A stretch of DNA of 10,065 nucleotides from Bacteroidales bacterium (GTDB lineage Bacteria; Bacteroidota; Bacteroidia; Bacteroidales; ML635J-15). Shown piece by piece: positions 1-7,811 of the stretch. The notes below the pieces were generated by a model. It saw only the letters and a program-made list of their open reading frames with translations, ran no database searches and was not told where the DNA came from. The stretch is from positions 1 to 10,065 of the forward strand of contig JAQVPT010000115.1 in assembly GCA_028701945.1 (NCBI GenBank), written 5' to 3'. The translations under genes were made by a program, and so were the position numbers. Every line of letters begins with the position of its first letter. Position 1 is the first letter of the stretch.

Positions 1-2
1 AT

Positions 3-1121
3 TCTGCAAAATCGACTAAATCAGACAGATATGTCAAGAAATTTAAAACAAAAGACCACCTAATAAGTATGGTTTTTTGTGCTTTTGCAAAATGTTCATC
101 GTTGCGTGAAGTTTCGGGGGCAATGCTAGGATTAGCAGGTAAAACAAAACATTTTCAGTTAAATTATATCCCTCGAAAAAGCACTTTGGCAGATGCGAAT
201 AAGAGGCGAGACAGTGATGTGTTTGGACAAATCTACAATAAATTACTAAAACAATATAGTCACGTTTTCTCGGACAGCCGTGTAAAAGACGTTATTAACA
301 AGCAAATAGAGATTTTTGATAGCACAACAATTAGCCTTTTTAAAGATATTCTTAAATGTGTTGGACGGAATCCCCAAAATGGCAAGAAAAAAGGTGGTAT
401 AAAAGTTCATACCGTTATAAATGTAGATGAAAAAATCCCTCGATTATTGTGGTTTACTGAAGCCGCAAAACATGATCATATTTTATTGGAAAAACTAAAA
501 ATGGATTCTAACACCATATATATATTTGACAAAGGCTACAATGATTATAAGGCGTTCGAGAAGTTTAGCGAAAATCAAACCGGATTTGTAACTAGAATTA
601 AGGATAATGCATATTATGAAACCATCGAAAATAAAATAATTAGCGAAGATATCCATTCAGGTGTTTTGGAAGATGAAATCATAGAAATTACTGTTAAAAA
701 GGAGTCCCACTCAAGCAAATTGAGGCTTCGCAAAGTTCGTTTTTATGACAGAGAACTCAAAAGAGAGTTTGAATTTTTAACCAATTTATTCGAAATGCGA
801 CCTGATTTAGTTTCTACATTATATAAATTACGTTGGCAAATAGAGTTATTGTTTAAGCAATTAAAACAAAATTTTCCATTAAAGTATTTCTTAGGTGATA
901 ATGAGAATGCAATCAAAATACAAATATATTGCGCATTGATAGCAAATTTATTGATGACGGTGATCCAAAAAAGGCTTAAAAGATCATGGGCATTTTCAAA
1001 TTTGGTGAGTTTTTGTAAAATACACCTATTCAATTACATTCATCTCATCAATTTTTTGGAGAATCCTGATAAAGATTGGCAGAAAGAGCAAATAAAATCT
1101 AATCAATTAGCACTATTTTGA
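3..1121 (+). CDS. IS4-family transposase, 5' end outside the window
   Basis: This is the DDE transposase that cuts and joins the ends of its own insertion sequence. The frame is open from position 3 with no stop, and the residues before the first ATG (69) read like family sequence (YVKKFKTKDHLISM, then SLREVSGAMLGL). The true start therefore lies left of the window and 69 is only an internal Met. Catalytic residues are visible: first Asp in FDSTT (codon 318), second Asp in FDKGY (codon 528), and the IS4 signature Y-x2-R-x3-E-x6-K with Tyr at 822, Arg at 831, Glu at 843 and Lys at 864. The 105-residue gap between the second Asp and the Glu fits the insertion domain of IS4 enzymes. The C-terminus ends naturally in QLALF and no frameshift is seen, so the enzyme may be active. 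The N-terminal part resembles the DUF4372 domain from memory. Family assignment is firm; the subgroup is not. Confidence 0.93.
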   Translation, partial: SAKSTKSDRYVKKFKTKDHLISMVFCAFAKCSSLREVSGAMLGLAGKTKHFQLNYIPRKSTLADANKRRDSDVFGQIYNKLLKQYSHVFSDSRVKDVINKQIEIFDSTTISLFKDILKCVGRNPQNGKKKGGIKVHTVINVDEKIPRLLWFTEAAKHDHILLEKLKMDSNTIYIFDKGYNDYKAFEKFSENQTGFVTRIKDNAYYETIENKIISEDIHSGVLEDEIIEITVKKESHSSKLRLRKVRFYDRELKREFEFLTNLFEMRPDLVSTLYKLRWQIELLFKQLKQNFPLKYFLGDNENAIKIQIYCALIANLLMTVIQKRLKRSWAFSNLVSFCKIHLFNYIHLINFLENPDKDWQKEQIKSNQLALF

Positions 1122-1208
1122 GGGGGGCTTACTTTTAAAATAGATCATTATCAAAATCTCAATATACTGCTAATCAGTAATATAACTAAATATAAAAATA
1201 ATAAATTA

Positions 1209-1223
1209 TTTTTATCGGACAAT
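1209..1223. repeat. Probable right terminal inverted repeat of the IS4 element
   Basis: The sequence TTTTTATCGGACAAT is identical to 9603-9617. Read from outside inward it is TTGTCCGATAAAAA, which resembles TTGTCCGAGTAAAA at 9232-9245. It lies about 90 bp after the transposase stop, as expected for an IS end. The IS left end is needed to prove it. Confidence 0.55.
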
Positions 1224-1268
1224 AATGATTTTTTAAATAAGCTGCTTTGTGAAAAATGTGATTTTTTG

Positions 1269-2504
1269 TCATGTACTAAGCAAATTTCGTACTCTTTGCA
1301 ATACTGGGGGATGAGAATAAGAAGTAAAAACAACCCAAGGGTGTGGTGTTAGATTACTCATATTGTGTGAGCTCAATTTCTTTAAAGCGGCAATCAAGTG
1401 TTCAGCAAGTTCATATTTTGCTGCAAAATCATCAGCCTGAAATTCAGCTTTACGACTAAAGTGTGCAGAAACAATTCCAATTACTGACGATAATGGGCTA
1501 TAAATAATTCCAAATGCGATAAGTGCAATGTGAAAACTTGCTGAATCAACCCCTAAAGCCTGTGATAAAGGATCGCTTCCTACAAATAAACCAAAAATAA
1601 ACAATGTAACACCCGTTTCAAGAATTGATGTAACCAGCGATTTATATATATGCTTATGTTTATAATGCCCAATTTCGTGAGCAAGTACAGCAACAATTTC
1701 ATCTGTCGTCATTTCTTTAATTAACGTATCATATAAAACAATTCGTTTTTTAGGTCCCATTCCGCTAAAGTACGCATTAGCTTTTGTTGATCTTTTAGAG
1801 CCATCAATTACAAAAATATTAGAAATATTAAATCCAGCTTTTTTACCAAATTCCATAATTGCTGAACGAAGCTCTCCTTCTTCAAGTGGAGTTTGTTTAT
1901 TGAACAATGGTACAATCAAAGTGGAGTAAAACATATTCATAAACACAGAGAAAACCACAACAAGTCCCCACGCATAAAGCCAAAACCACTCAGGATTTAG
2001 GTCATAAAACAAAATAATAATAGAAAAAATTCCGGCTCCTATTATTCCCATAAGAAGCCCCGATTTTATCTTGTCTAAAATAAAGATCATTGGAGTAATT
2101 TTATTAAAACCATACTTGTTCTCAATTACAAAAATATCATATATCGAAAACGGCATTGACAAAACATCCATTGCAATAAATATAATTGCAAAAAACAATA
2201 ATGGTTTTAAAATGAAATGCTCTGAAATAATTCCAGCAATCGCATCAACATACGCAAAACCATCAAAAAGTAACATTACCACAATCAATATAAAGCTAAA
2301 AATCGAGCTTATTATTCCAAAACGGTAATTTTCGGTCTTATATCGCTGTTGAGTTTTATATTTTTCAAAGTCATATACATCTTTAAGTTCGTTCGGTATT
2401 GGTTTATTAAACCATGACGCATTTAGAAAATCGAGAATTTGCCCAAAGAAAAATCCAAAAACGACAATTGCTAGTATGATAATAAAAATAAGTTCACTGG
2501 TCAT
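1269..2504 (-). CDS. M48-family (Ste24/CAAX-protease-like) membrane zinc metallopeptidase
   Basis: This 411-residue integral membrane protein has the layout of Ste24-type M48 peptidases: an N-terminal multi-helix membrane domain (about 5-25, 63-85, 100-122, 148-168, 172-198), then the catalytic domain, with further hydrophobic stretches at about 292-312 and 325-345. The zinc site is clear: HEIGH at 276-280 within AHEIGHYKHKH, with the third ligand Glu354 in EFQAD. Upstream of it are the typical NAYFSG and KRIVLYDTL segments. In eukaryotes the family trims prenylated proteins. Bacteria lack that pathway, and the homologues are thought to act in membrane-protein quality control, so the substrate here is unknown. 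Length is normal for the family. The ATG at 2504 is supported by a promoter ending a few bases upstream. The gene is transcribed alone, divergent from the outer-membrane protein gene. Confidence 0.93.
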   Translation of the reverse strand: MTSELIFIIILAIVVFGFFFGQILDFLNASWFNKPIPNELKDVYDFEKYKTQQRYKTENYRFGIISSIFSFILIVVMLLFDGFAYVDAIAGIISEHFILKPLLFFAIIFIAMDVLSMPFSIYDIFVIENKYGFNKITPMIFILDKIKSGLLMGIIGAGIFSIIILFYDLNPEWFWLYAWGLVVVFSVFMNMFYSTLIVPLFNKQTPLEEGELRSAIMEFGKKAGFNISNIFVIDGSKRSTKANAYFSGMGPKKRIVLYDTLIKEMTTDEIVAVLAHEIGHYKHKHIYKSLVTSILETGVTLFIFGLFVGSDPLSQALGVDSASFHIALIAFGIIYSPLSSVIGIVSAHFSRKAEFQADDFAAKYELAEHLIAALKKLSSHNMSNLTPHPWVVFTSYSHPPVLQRVRNLLST

Positions 2505-2519
2505 AATATGTTTTTTTTA

Positions 2520-2549
2520 CAAAAGTACAAAAACAACAATGTTATTCAA
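2520..2549 (-). promoter_or_regulatory. Bacteroidota-type promoter for the M48 peptidase gene
   Basis: Read on the minus strand, TTG (2549-2547) is followed by exactly 19 bases and then TACTTTTG (2527-2520). This is a full match to the TAnnTTTG -7 box at the expected distance from a -33 TTG. Transcription would start around 2513-2515, only about 10 bases before the ATG at 2504, so the leader is very short. Confidence 0.65.
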
Positions 2550-2595
2550 TAAAAGTTTAAAATTTGCGTTTTAAACTTTATATAAATATTTTTAT

Positions 2596-2603
2596 TAATT
2601 TTG
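2596..2603 (+). promoter_or_regulatory. Candidate -7 box for the outer-membrane protein and waaA unit
   Basis: TAATTTTG fits TAnnTTTG and ends five bases before the ATG at 2609. If used, the transcript would start at or next to the start codon, giving an almost leaderless mRNA. No -33 TTTG lies at the usual spacing (the nearest is at 2563-2566, too far away), so the call rests on the -7 box alone. Confidence 0.4.
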
Positions 2604-2608
2604 CAGTT

Positions 2609-3364
2609 ATGAATATAAGAAAATTGGGCATATTAATTTTCGCAATTTTATCCTCAAGTTTAGTTTTTGGGCAGATAAAAGACACCAGCCTCAACATTTG
2701 GCAATGTGAAATAAATTATTCGTTTCAAGTTCCTGGAGGAGATATGGCTGATAGGTTTGGAGTTAATTCTACAATTGGAGTAGGACTTAATTACAAATTT
2801 AAATCTAATTGGACTGCTGGTTTTGAAGTAAGTTATTTATTTGGCGGTATTCTTAAAGATAGCAGTAGCGTATTAAAAGGGATTATGACTGAGCATGGGG
2901 AAATCATTAACGAACATGGCGAATATGGAACTATACTACTAACAGAACGTGGATTTTATTCTGGAGTGAAGATTGGCAGAGTTTTTCCTGTTAAAAAATC
3001 AAATCCTAATTCTGGAATTGTTTTTAATATAGGAGCTGGCTTGTTACAACATCACATCCACATAGAGAACAAAGACAATAACACACCTCCAGTTTTAGGA
3101 GATTATAAAAAAGGGTACGATCGTTTATCAAATGGTTTAAGTATGCGTGAATTTGTCGGATATCAATATTTGAGTAATAAGAATGCTCTAAATTTTTATA
3201 TTGGATTTGAATTTTATCAAGCTTGGACAAAATGCCGTAGAGATTTTAATTTCGACACCATGGAACGCGATGATTCTCAACGAAACGACTATCTTTTCGG
3301 TATCAGAGCAGGCTGGATTTTACCTCTTTATAAGAAAAGTCCTAATAAATTTTATTATTACTAA
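2609..3364 (+). CDS. Secreted outer-membrane beta-barrel-like protein, function unknown
   Basis: The protein is about 251 residues when started at the ATG at 2609. The frame is also open from an ATG at 2564, but that adds 15 residues in front of a good signal peptide (MNIRKLGILIFAILSSSLVF, cut likely before QIKDTS), and the -7 box at 2596-2603 would then lie inside the gene. The mature part is rich in short alternating beta strands with glycines and aromatics (GVGLNYKF, TAGFEVSYLFGG, LFGIRAGWILPLY), as in small outer-membrane barrels. It ends in FYYY; aromatic C-termini are typical of such proteins. It overlaps waaA by one base, so it is probably co-transcribed and translationally coupled with it. 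That hints at an envelope role, but I recognise no specific family. Confidence 0.75.
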   Translation: MNIRKLGILIFAILSSSLVFGQIKDTSLNIWQCEINYSFQVPGGDMADRFGVNSTIGVGLNYKFKSNWTAGFEVSYLFGGILKDSSSVLKGIMTEHGEIINEHGEYGTILLTERGFYSGVKIGRVFPVKKSNPNSGIVFNIGAGLLQHHIHIENKDNNTPPVLGDYKKGYDRLSNGLSMREFVGYQYLSNKNALNFYIGFEFYQAWTKCRRDFNFDTMERDDSQRNDYLFGIRAGWILPLYKKSPNKFYYY

Positions 3365-4614
3365 TGATGTTGCTTCTTTACACAATTGCCACAAGACTTT
3401 ACTTTTTCGGAATTAGAATAGCTTCAATATTCAATAATAAAGCAGCTTTAATAATAAAAGGGCATAAAAACTGGCGACAAAAACTGGCTGAGCAAGTCGA
3501 TCCCAACTCTAAATATATCTGGATACATTGTGCTTCATTAGGAGAATTTGAACAAGGAAGACCACTAATAGAAAAATTCAAAACTGATCCACTTACAAAA
3601 GATTATAAAATACTTCTTAGTTTTTTTAGTTCGAGTGGATACCAAATACGCAAAAATTATGAGTTTGCTGATATTGTTTGTTATTTACCTTTTGACACAA
3701 AAAACAATGCTCACGATTTTGTACAAATTCTAAAACCAGATTTTGCTATTTTTGTAAAATATGAATTTTGGCATTATTTTCTTGACGAGTTAAATAACGA
3801 AAACATTCCTGCTTATTGCATTTCGGCAATATTTAGAGAAAACCAGATGTTTTTTAAATCTTATGGCAAATTTTTCTTGAAAACGCTCCATAATTTTAGA
3901 TATATATTTGTACAAGACGAAAACTCTAAAAAATTATTGACAACCAAAAACATCACTAATGTTGACGTATGTGGAGACACCAGAATGGATAGGGTTATTC
4001 AAATAGCATCTAAAAAATATGACAATCCTTTTTTAGAAGAATTTTCTAAAGGGAAACACACTTTAGTTTGTGGTAGCACATGGCCCGAAGACGAAGAAAT
4101 ATTATCGAAATTTATAAATGCGTCTGATGATAAATACAGGTATATTATTGCTCCTCACGAGGTTAACGATAAACACATCAGGGGTTTATTGCAATTGATT
4201 AACAAGCCCGTTATTCTTTATTCCGAAATTAACAGCCAAAGCCCTAAAAATTATAGCGTTGTAATTATTGATACAATAGGCCTATTATCTAAGCTCTACC
4301 GTTTTGGAAACATTGCATATATTGGCGGCGGTTTTGGTAAAGGTATCCATAATGTATTAGAAGCCGCAGTTTATAATATTGCTGTTATTTTTGGTCCGAA
4401 TTACAAAAAATTCAAAGAAGCTGATGATTTAGTGAAAATTGGGGCTGGGTTTAGCATAAAAACGCTTTTAGAGCTATCGGATATAACAAAAAGGCTTTTT
4501 GAATATGATTTATATGCACTTGGCACCCAAAACGAGGCAAAAGACTACATATTCAAATCTTCTGGTTCTACGCAACACACCTTTACCAAATTGCATTTAA
4601 TCGGCGAATTTTAA
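3364..4614 (+). CDS. waaA: 3-deoxy-D-manno-octulosonic acid (Kdo) transferase, GT30 family
   Basis: WaaA (KdtA) transfers Kdo from CMP-Kdo to the lipid A precursor, the first inner-core step of LPS synthesis, at the cytoplasmic face of the inner membrane. The 416-residue protein matches the family length. A hydrophobic N-terminal anchor (about 1-25) is followed by the GT30 N-terminal domain with HCASLGEFEQGRP at 55-67, where Glu61 corresponds to the catalytic glutamate of the SLGE motif. The C-terminal half of the GT-B fold carries GSTWPEDE (from 237), IIAPHEVND, and the donor-binding stretch GGGFGKGIHNVLEAA (321-335) followed by GPNYKKFKEA. The first ATG forms TAATG with the stop of the upstream gene; a second in-frame ATG follows at once (3367), so either may be used. 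Whether one or two Kdo residues are added cannot be read from the sequence. Confidence 0.93.
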   Translation: MMLLLYTIATRLYFFGIRIASIFNNKAALIIKGHKNWRQKLAEQVDPNSKYIWIHCASLGEFEQGRPLIEKFKTDPLTKDYKILLSFFSSSGYQIRKNYEFADIVCYLPFDTKNNAHDFVQILKPDFAIFVKYEFWHYFLDELNNENIPAYCISAIFRENQMFFKSYGKFFLKTLHNFRYIFVQDENSKKLLTTKNITNVDVCGDTRMDRVIQIASKKYDNPFLEEFSKGKHTLVCGSTWPEDEEILSKFINASDDKYRYIIAPHEVNDKHIRGLLQLINKPVILYSEINSQSPKNYSVVIIDTIGLLSKLYRFGNIAYIGGGFGKGIHNVLEAAVYNIAVIFGPNYKKFKEADDLVKIGAGFSIKTLLELSDITKRLFEYDLYALGTQNEAKDYIFKSSGSTQHTFTKLHLIGEF

Positions 4615-5046
4615 TATTTTCGATATGCTTTTTGCATATATAAATTGTTAATTACTTTTATTTTGATGACTTAAAGTAAAAGCATATATAGCTTTGATAT
4701 TCAAGCCAATGCCGTGAATAATATATGGTTTTATATAAACTGAACATTTGATTGTTCAAAAAATTTATTAAATAGTCGGAATAGTTAAAAGTATCAATGC
4801 TTTATGTGGTTAATATTTTTTTTTACCCAAAAGCTTGCAATTATTTAAGTGTCTGATTTTACGGTTCTTACAGTAGCAAATGTTTTGTACCCTTTTATAT
4901 GTTAATAACCTCTCCTTTTTTTTTGATAAAAATGATGTAATTTTATGATGCAAAATTTGCCTAATATATTAGGCAAATTATTGAGAAAGAAAAAGAGACT
5001 TAAATAATACATTTAAAAACATTAACATATTAACATCATCAGGACT
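4615..5046. other. Gene-free region between waaA and nrdJ
   Basis: These 432 bp are very AT-rich and hold no credible gene, tRNA or known riboswitch. Visible structures are a small hairpin just after the waaA stop (ATATGC, five T, GCATAT, 4623-4639, with no T-run after it, so a poor terminator), an inverted pair TTACTTT/AAAGTAA (4652-4658 and 4673-4679), a small hairpin TGAACA/TGTTCA (4741-4758), and the 26-bp palindrome listed separately. No convincing promoter for nrdJ was found. The nearest -7-like string is TAATTTTA at 4938-4945, which lacks the final G. Confidence 0.6.
4954..4979. promoter_or_regulatory. Perfect 26-bp palindrome upstream of the ribonucleotide reductase gene
   Basis: The half-site AATTTGCCTAATA is followed directly by its exact complement, giving 26 bp of perfect dyad symmetry with no loop. 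It is centred about 80 bp before the nrdJ start. Absence of a spacer and of a following T-run makes a DNA-binding operator more likely than a terminator. The core CTAATATATTAG loosely recalls NrdR boxes, which also have an AT-rich palindromic core, but the match is not exact and no second box at the usual spacing is seen. The binding protein is unknown. Confidence 0.5.
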
Positions 5047-7623
5047 ATGTATCTGAATAACAAAATGAAAGAACAAGAATTAAAAAAAGAAATTAAGAAA
5101 AAGACTTTTACTGATTCGGAAGCTCTGCTTGCAAGTCAGGATTATTTTAAAGGCGACCAGTTAGCAGCACGAGTATGGATTAATAAATATGCTCTAAAAG
5201 ATTCTGATAGCAATCTTTACGAACTAACTCCCGATGATATGCACCGTCGTTTAACAAGAGAGATTAGCCGTATTGAAAAGAATTACGACAACCCTATGTC
5301 GGAGGAATTGATTTATAGCTTACTTAAAGATTTTAAATATATTGTTCCTCAAGGAGGTCCCATGTCGGGCATTGGGAATAATATGCAAATTGTTTCATTA
5401 TCAAATTGTTTTGTCATAGGACACGATAAAGTTACAGACTCGTACGGTGGAATTTTAAAAATTGACCAAGAACAGGTACAATTAATGAAACGTCGTGGTG
5501 GTGTTGGTCATGATCTTTCTCATTTACGTCCCAAAGGGTCTCCGGTAAAAAATTCGGCTTTAACTTCAACTGGAATTGTGCCTTTTATGGAAAGATACTC
5601 AAACACAACCCGTGAAGTTGCTCAAGATGGACGACGTGGTGCGCTTATGTTAAGCGTTTCAGTTAAACACCCTGATAGTGAGGACTTTATTGATGCTAAA
5701 TTGACTCACGGAAAAATTACCGCAGCAAACGTATCGGTTAAAATAACGGATGATTTTATGACATCATTGATTGAAAAGAAAAAATTTATCCAACAATATC
5801 CCATCGACGACATTTCACCAAAATTTATAAAAGAAGTTGACCCAGACAAAATATGGAAAAAAATTATCCATAATGCATGGAAATCTGCTGAACCTGGTAT
5901 TTTATTTTGGGACACTATAATTAATGAATCTGTAGCAGACTGTTATGCAGATCTTGGATATAAAACCGTTTCTACAAATCCTTGTGGTGAAATCCCACTT
6001 TGTCCTTACGATTCATGTCGTCTTTTAGCTATAAATTTATATTCTTATGTCGATAACCCGTTTCAAAAGACGGCGAAATTCAATTTTGAGAAATTTACAC
6101 AGCATGTTGGGTACGCTCAAAAAATTATGGACGACATTATTGATTTAGAGCTTGAAAAAATTGATGCTATTTTAGCAAAAATAAACTCTGATCCCGAAGA
6201 CATGGAGATAAAACGTATTGAACGTAAACTTTGGGAAAACATCAAACGAAAAGCCGAAGAGGGACGAAGAACTGGTATTGGAATCACTGCTGAAGGCGAC
6301 ATGCTTGCTGCATTAAATCTTAGATACGGTTCAGAAGATGCAACCGATTTTGCAACCGAAGTTCATAAAACACTTGCTATTGAAGCATATCGTTCTTCAG
6401 TAAATATGGCAAAAGAACGTGGTTTTTTTAGAATCTATGATGCACAACGTGAAAAAAATAATCCCATAATCAAACGAATTAAAGAAGCAGACCCTAAACT
6501 TGTCGAAGATATGGAAGCTTGGGGTAGAAGAAATATCTCTTTGCTAACAATAGCTCCCACAGGAACGACAAGCTTAATGACACAGACAACTTCGGGTATT
6601 GAACCAGTTTTTCGTCCGTTTTATAAACGTCGTAGAAAAGTAAATCCTAACGATCCAGAATCCAGAATAGACTTCACTGATGACCAAGGTGATAATTGGG
6701 AAGAGTATAATGTTTTTCATCATAAATTTATTACTTGGTTACAAGTTAATAATTATAATGTTGAAGAAGTAAAAAATTATGACGCTAAAAAACTTAACGA
6801 GCTTGTAGCTAAATCGCCATATTATAAAGCAACAGCCGAAGATATTGATTATATCGCAAAAGTAAAAATGCAAGGTTCAATTCAAAAATGGGTTGATCAT
6901 AGCATAAGCGTAACGATAAATATGCCCGAAAATGCTTCAGAAGAAACTGTGGGCGACTGTTATCTTGAAGCTTGGAAATCTGGTTGTAAAGGGATAACCG
7001 TTTATCGCGAAGGCTCACGAGACGGTGTGTTACTCGCAAATAATGATAATGAAAAGCAGCGAAAAATCATCGAGCTAAAAAGGCCTAAAGTTCTTGATGC
7101 CGATATAGTTAGATTTCAAAACAATAAAGAAAAGTGGATAGCATTTATTGGTCTTATGGATGGCTCTCCGTATGAAATTTTTACTGGGCGTGTCGAAGAA
7201 GATGTACTCAATGTTCCTACTGCTATTGATTGTGGACAAATTATAAAAATGCGTTTCGAGGACGGTACTTCGAGATATGACTTTCAATATAAAAACAAGT
7301 ATGGCTATATGACAACTTTCGAAGGATTGTCTCATACTTTTGATAAAACTTATTGGAATTATGCTAAACTTATTTCTGGTGTCCTTCGTCATGGAATGTC
7401 GATAGATAAAGCTGTAGAACTTGTTTCTTCTCTAGAATTAGATAGTGATAACATCAACACTTGGAAAAATGGTGTCGAAAGAGCATTACGCAAATATATT
7501 CCTAATGGTACAAAGGCTTCCAGAAAAGGCGACAAGTGTCCAAGTTGTAGTATGGACGACACCTTAATTTATCAGGATGGTTGTGTAATATGTTCTGATT
7601 GTGGGTATTCAAAATGTGGATAA
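5047..7623 (+). CDS. nrdJ: Adenosylcobalamin-dependent (class II) ribonucleotide reductase
   Basis: The enzyme reduces ribonucleotides to deoxyribonucleotides in the cytoplasm, using a thiyl radical generated from adenosylcobalamin, so it works with or without oxygen. The 858-residue protein has the class II layout. Catalytic residues are in place: Cys121 (SNCF), Asn311-Pro-Cys313-Gly-Glu315 with Cys313 as the radical thiol, and Cys324 (DSC) as partner of Cys121 in the redox pair. The spacing among 311, 313, 315 and 324 equals that recalled for the Thermotoga enzyme. PTGTTS is at 504-509. A segment from about 690 (RPKVLDADIV) looks like the TSCPD-type region. The tail carries CPSC (831-834) and Cys846, 849, 852 and 857 ending in SKCG, a zinc ribbon plus the C-terminal cysteines that re-reduce the active site. 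ATG 5047 and ATG 5065 (MKEQELKK) are both possible starts. The gene has its own terminator and appears monocistronic. Confidence 0.95.
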   Translation: MYLNNKMKEQELKKEIKKKTFTDSEALLASQDYFKGDQLAARVWINKYALKDSDSNLYELTPDDMHRRLTREISRIEKNYDNPMSEELIYSLLKDFKYIVPQGGPMSGIGNNMQIVSLSNCFVIGHDKVTDSYGGILKIDQEQVQLMKRRGGVGHDLSHLRPKGSPVKNSALTSTGIVPFMERYSNTTREVAQDGRRGALMLSVSVKHPDSEDFIDAKLTHGKITAANVSVKITDDFMTSLIEKKKFIQQYPIDDISPKFIKEVDPDKIWKKIIHNAWKSAEPGILFWDTIINESVADCYADLGYKTVSTNPCGEIPLCPYDSCRLLAINLYSYVDNPFQKTAKFNFEKFTQHVGYAQKIMDDIIDLELEKIDAILAKINSDPEDMEIKRIERKLWENIKRKAEEGRRTGIGITAEGDMLAALNLRYGSEDATDFATEVHKTLAIEAYRSSVNMAKERGFFRIYDAQREKNNPIIKRIKEADPKLVEDMEAWGRRNISLLTIAPTGTTSLMTQTTSGIEPVFRPFYKRRRKVNPNDPESRIDFTDDQGDNWEEYNVFHHKFITWLQVNNYNVEEVKNYDAKKLNELVAKSPYYKATAEDIDYIAKVKMQGSIQKWVDHSISVTINMPENASEETVGDCYLEAWKSGCKGITVYREGSRDGVLLANNDNEKQRKIIELKRPKVLDADIVRFQNNKEKWIAFIGLMDGSPYEIFTGRVEEDVLNVPTAIDCGQIIKMRFEDGTSRYDFQYKNKYGYMTTFEGLSHTFDKTYWNYAKLISGVLRHGMSIDKAVELVSSLELDSDNINTWKNGVERALRKYIPNGTKASRKGDKCPSCSMDDTLIYQDGCVICSDCGYSKCG

Positions 7624-7684
7624 AGAATTTATGGGTTGTCCCCAACTCACTTTTCTACATCCCTTAATATGTTTTAGTAAGCTT

Positions 7685-7718
7685 AAAAAGACTGTTCCAC
7701 AAACAGTCTTTTTTCTTT
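7685..7718 (+). terminator. Intrinsic terminator after nrdJ
   Basis: A perfect 12-bp stem AAAAAGACTGTT / AACAGTCTTTTT encloses the 5-base loop CCACA, and the T-rich 3' arm continues as TTTCTTTT. It lies about 60 bp after the nrdJ stop. The A-run on the 5' side means it could also work for leftward transcription. Confidence 0.88.
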
Positions 7719-7774
7719 TATATCAAAAAAAACAAAATATTTTCTCTTTATACCATAATCTAGAATTATATATT

Positions 7775-7782
7775 TATTTTTG
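7775..7782 (+). promoter_or_regulatory. Candidate -7 box for the T9SS-secreted protein gene
   Basis: TATTTTTG matches TAnnTTTG and lies 29 bases before the ATG at 7812, between the nrdJ terminator and the gene. This gives a leader of about 20-25 A-rich bases without a Shine-Dalgarno sequence. No TTG element stands at the usual -33 distance, so support is partial. Confidence 0.45.
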
Positions 7783-7811
7783 CCGCAATAAAATATTAAA
7801 AAATAAGTATT

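Larger units (their letters stand above)
1..1223 (+). mobile_element. IS4-family insertion sequence, right part
   Basis: The element consists of the transposase gene plus about 100 bp of AT-rich tail. I place its right end near 1222-1223, at the sequence TTTTTATCGGACAAT. The same 15 bases recur at 9603-9617 beside a direct repeat, and a related inverted version (TTGTCCGA then TAAAA) occurs at 9232. This suggests a terminal inverted repeat. The left end is outside the window, so the exact boundary and the target duplication cannot be confirmed. The end falls 46 bp past the stop of the convergent M48 peptidase gene, which is left intact. Confidence 0.7.

Noticed and set aside
743..1033. 96-codon minus-strand frame inside the transposase gene
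   Set aside because: It is a shadow of the transposase coding sequence, with no family features.
2564..2608. Alternative upstream start for the outer-membrane protein gene
   Set aside because: It would add 15 residues before a clean signal peptide and place the only good -7 box inside the gene. The ATG at 2609 is preferred.
4623..4639. Small hairpin after waaA considered as a terminator
   Set aside because: The stem is only six AT-rich pairs with the T-run in the loop and none after it. Compare the strong terminator at 7685.
4700..4730. GCCAATGCCGTG stretch considered as part of a cobalamin riboswitch
   Set aside because: No B12 box or supporting stems are found around it.
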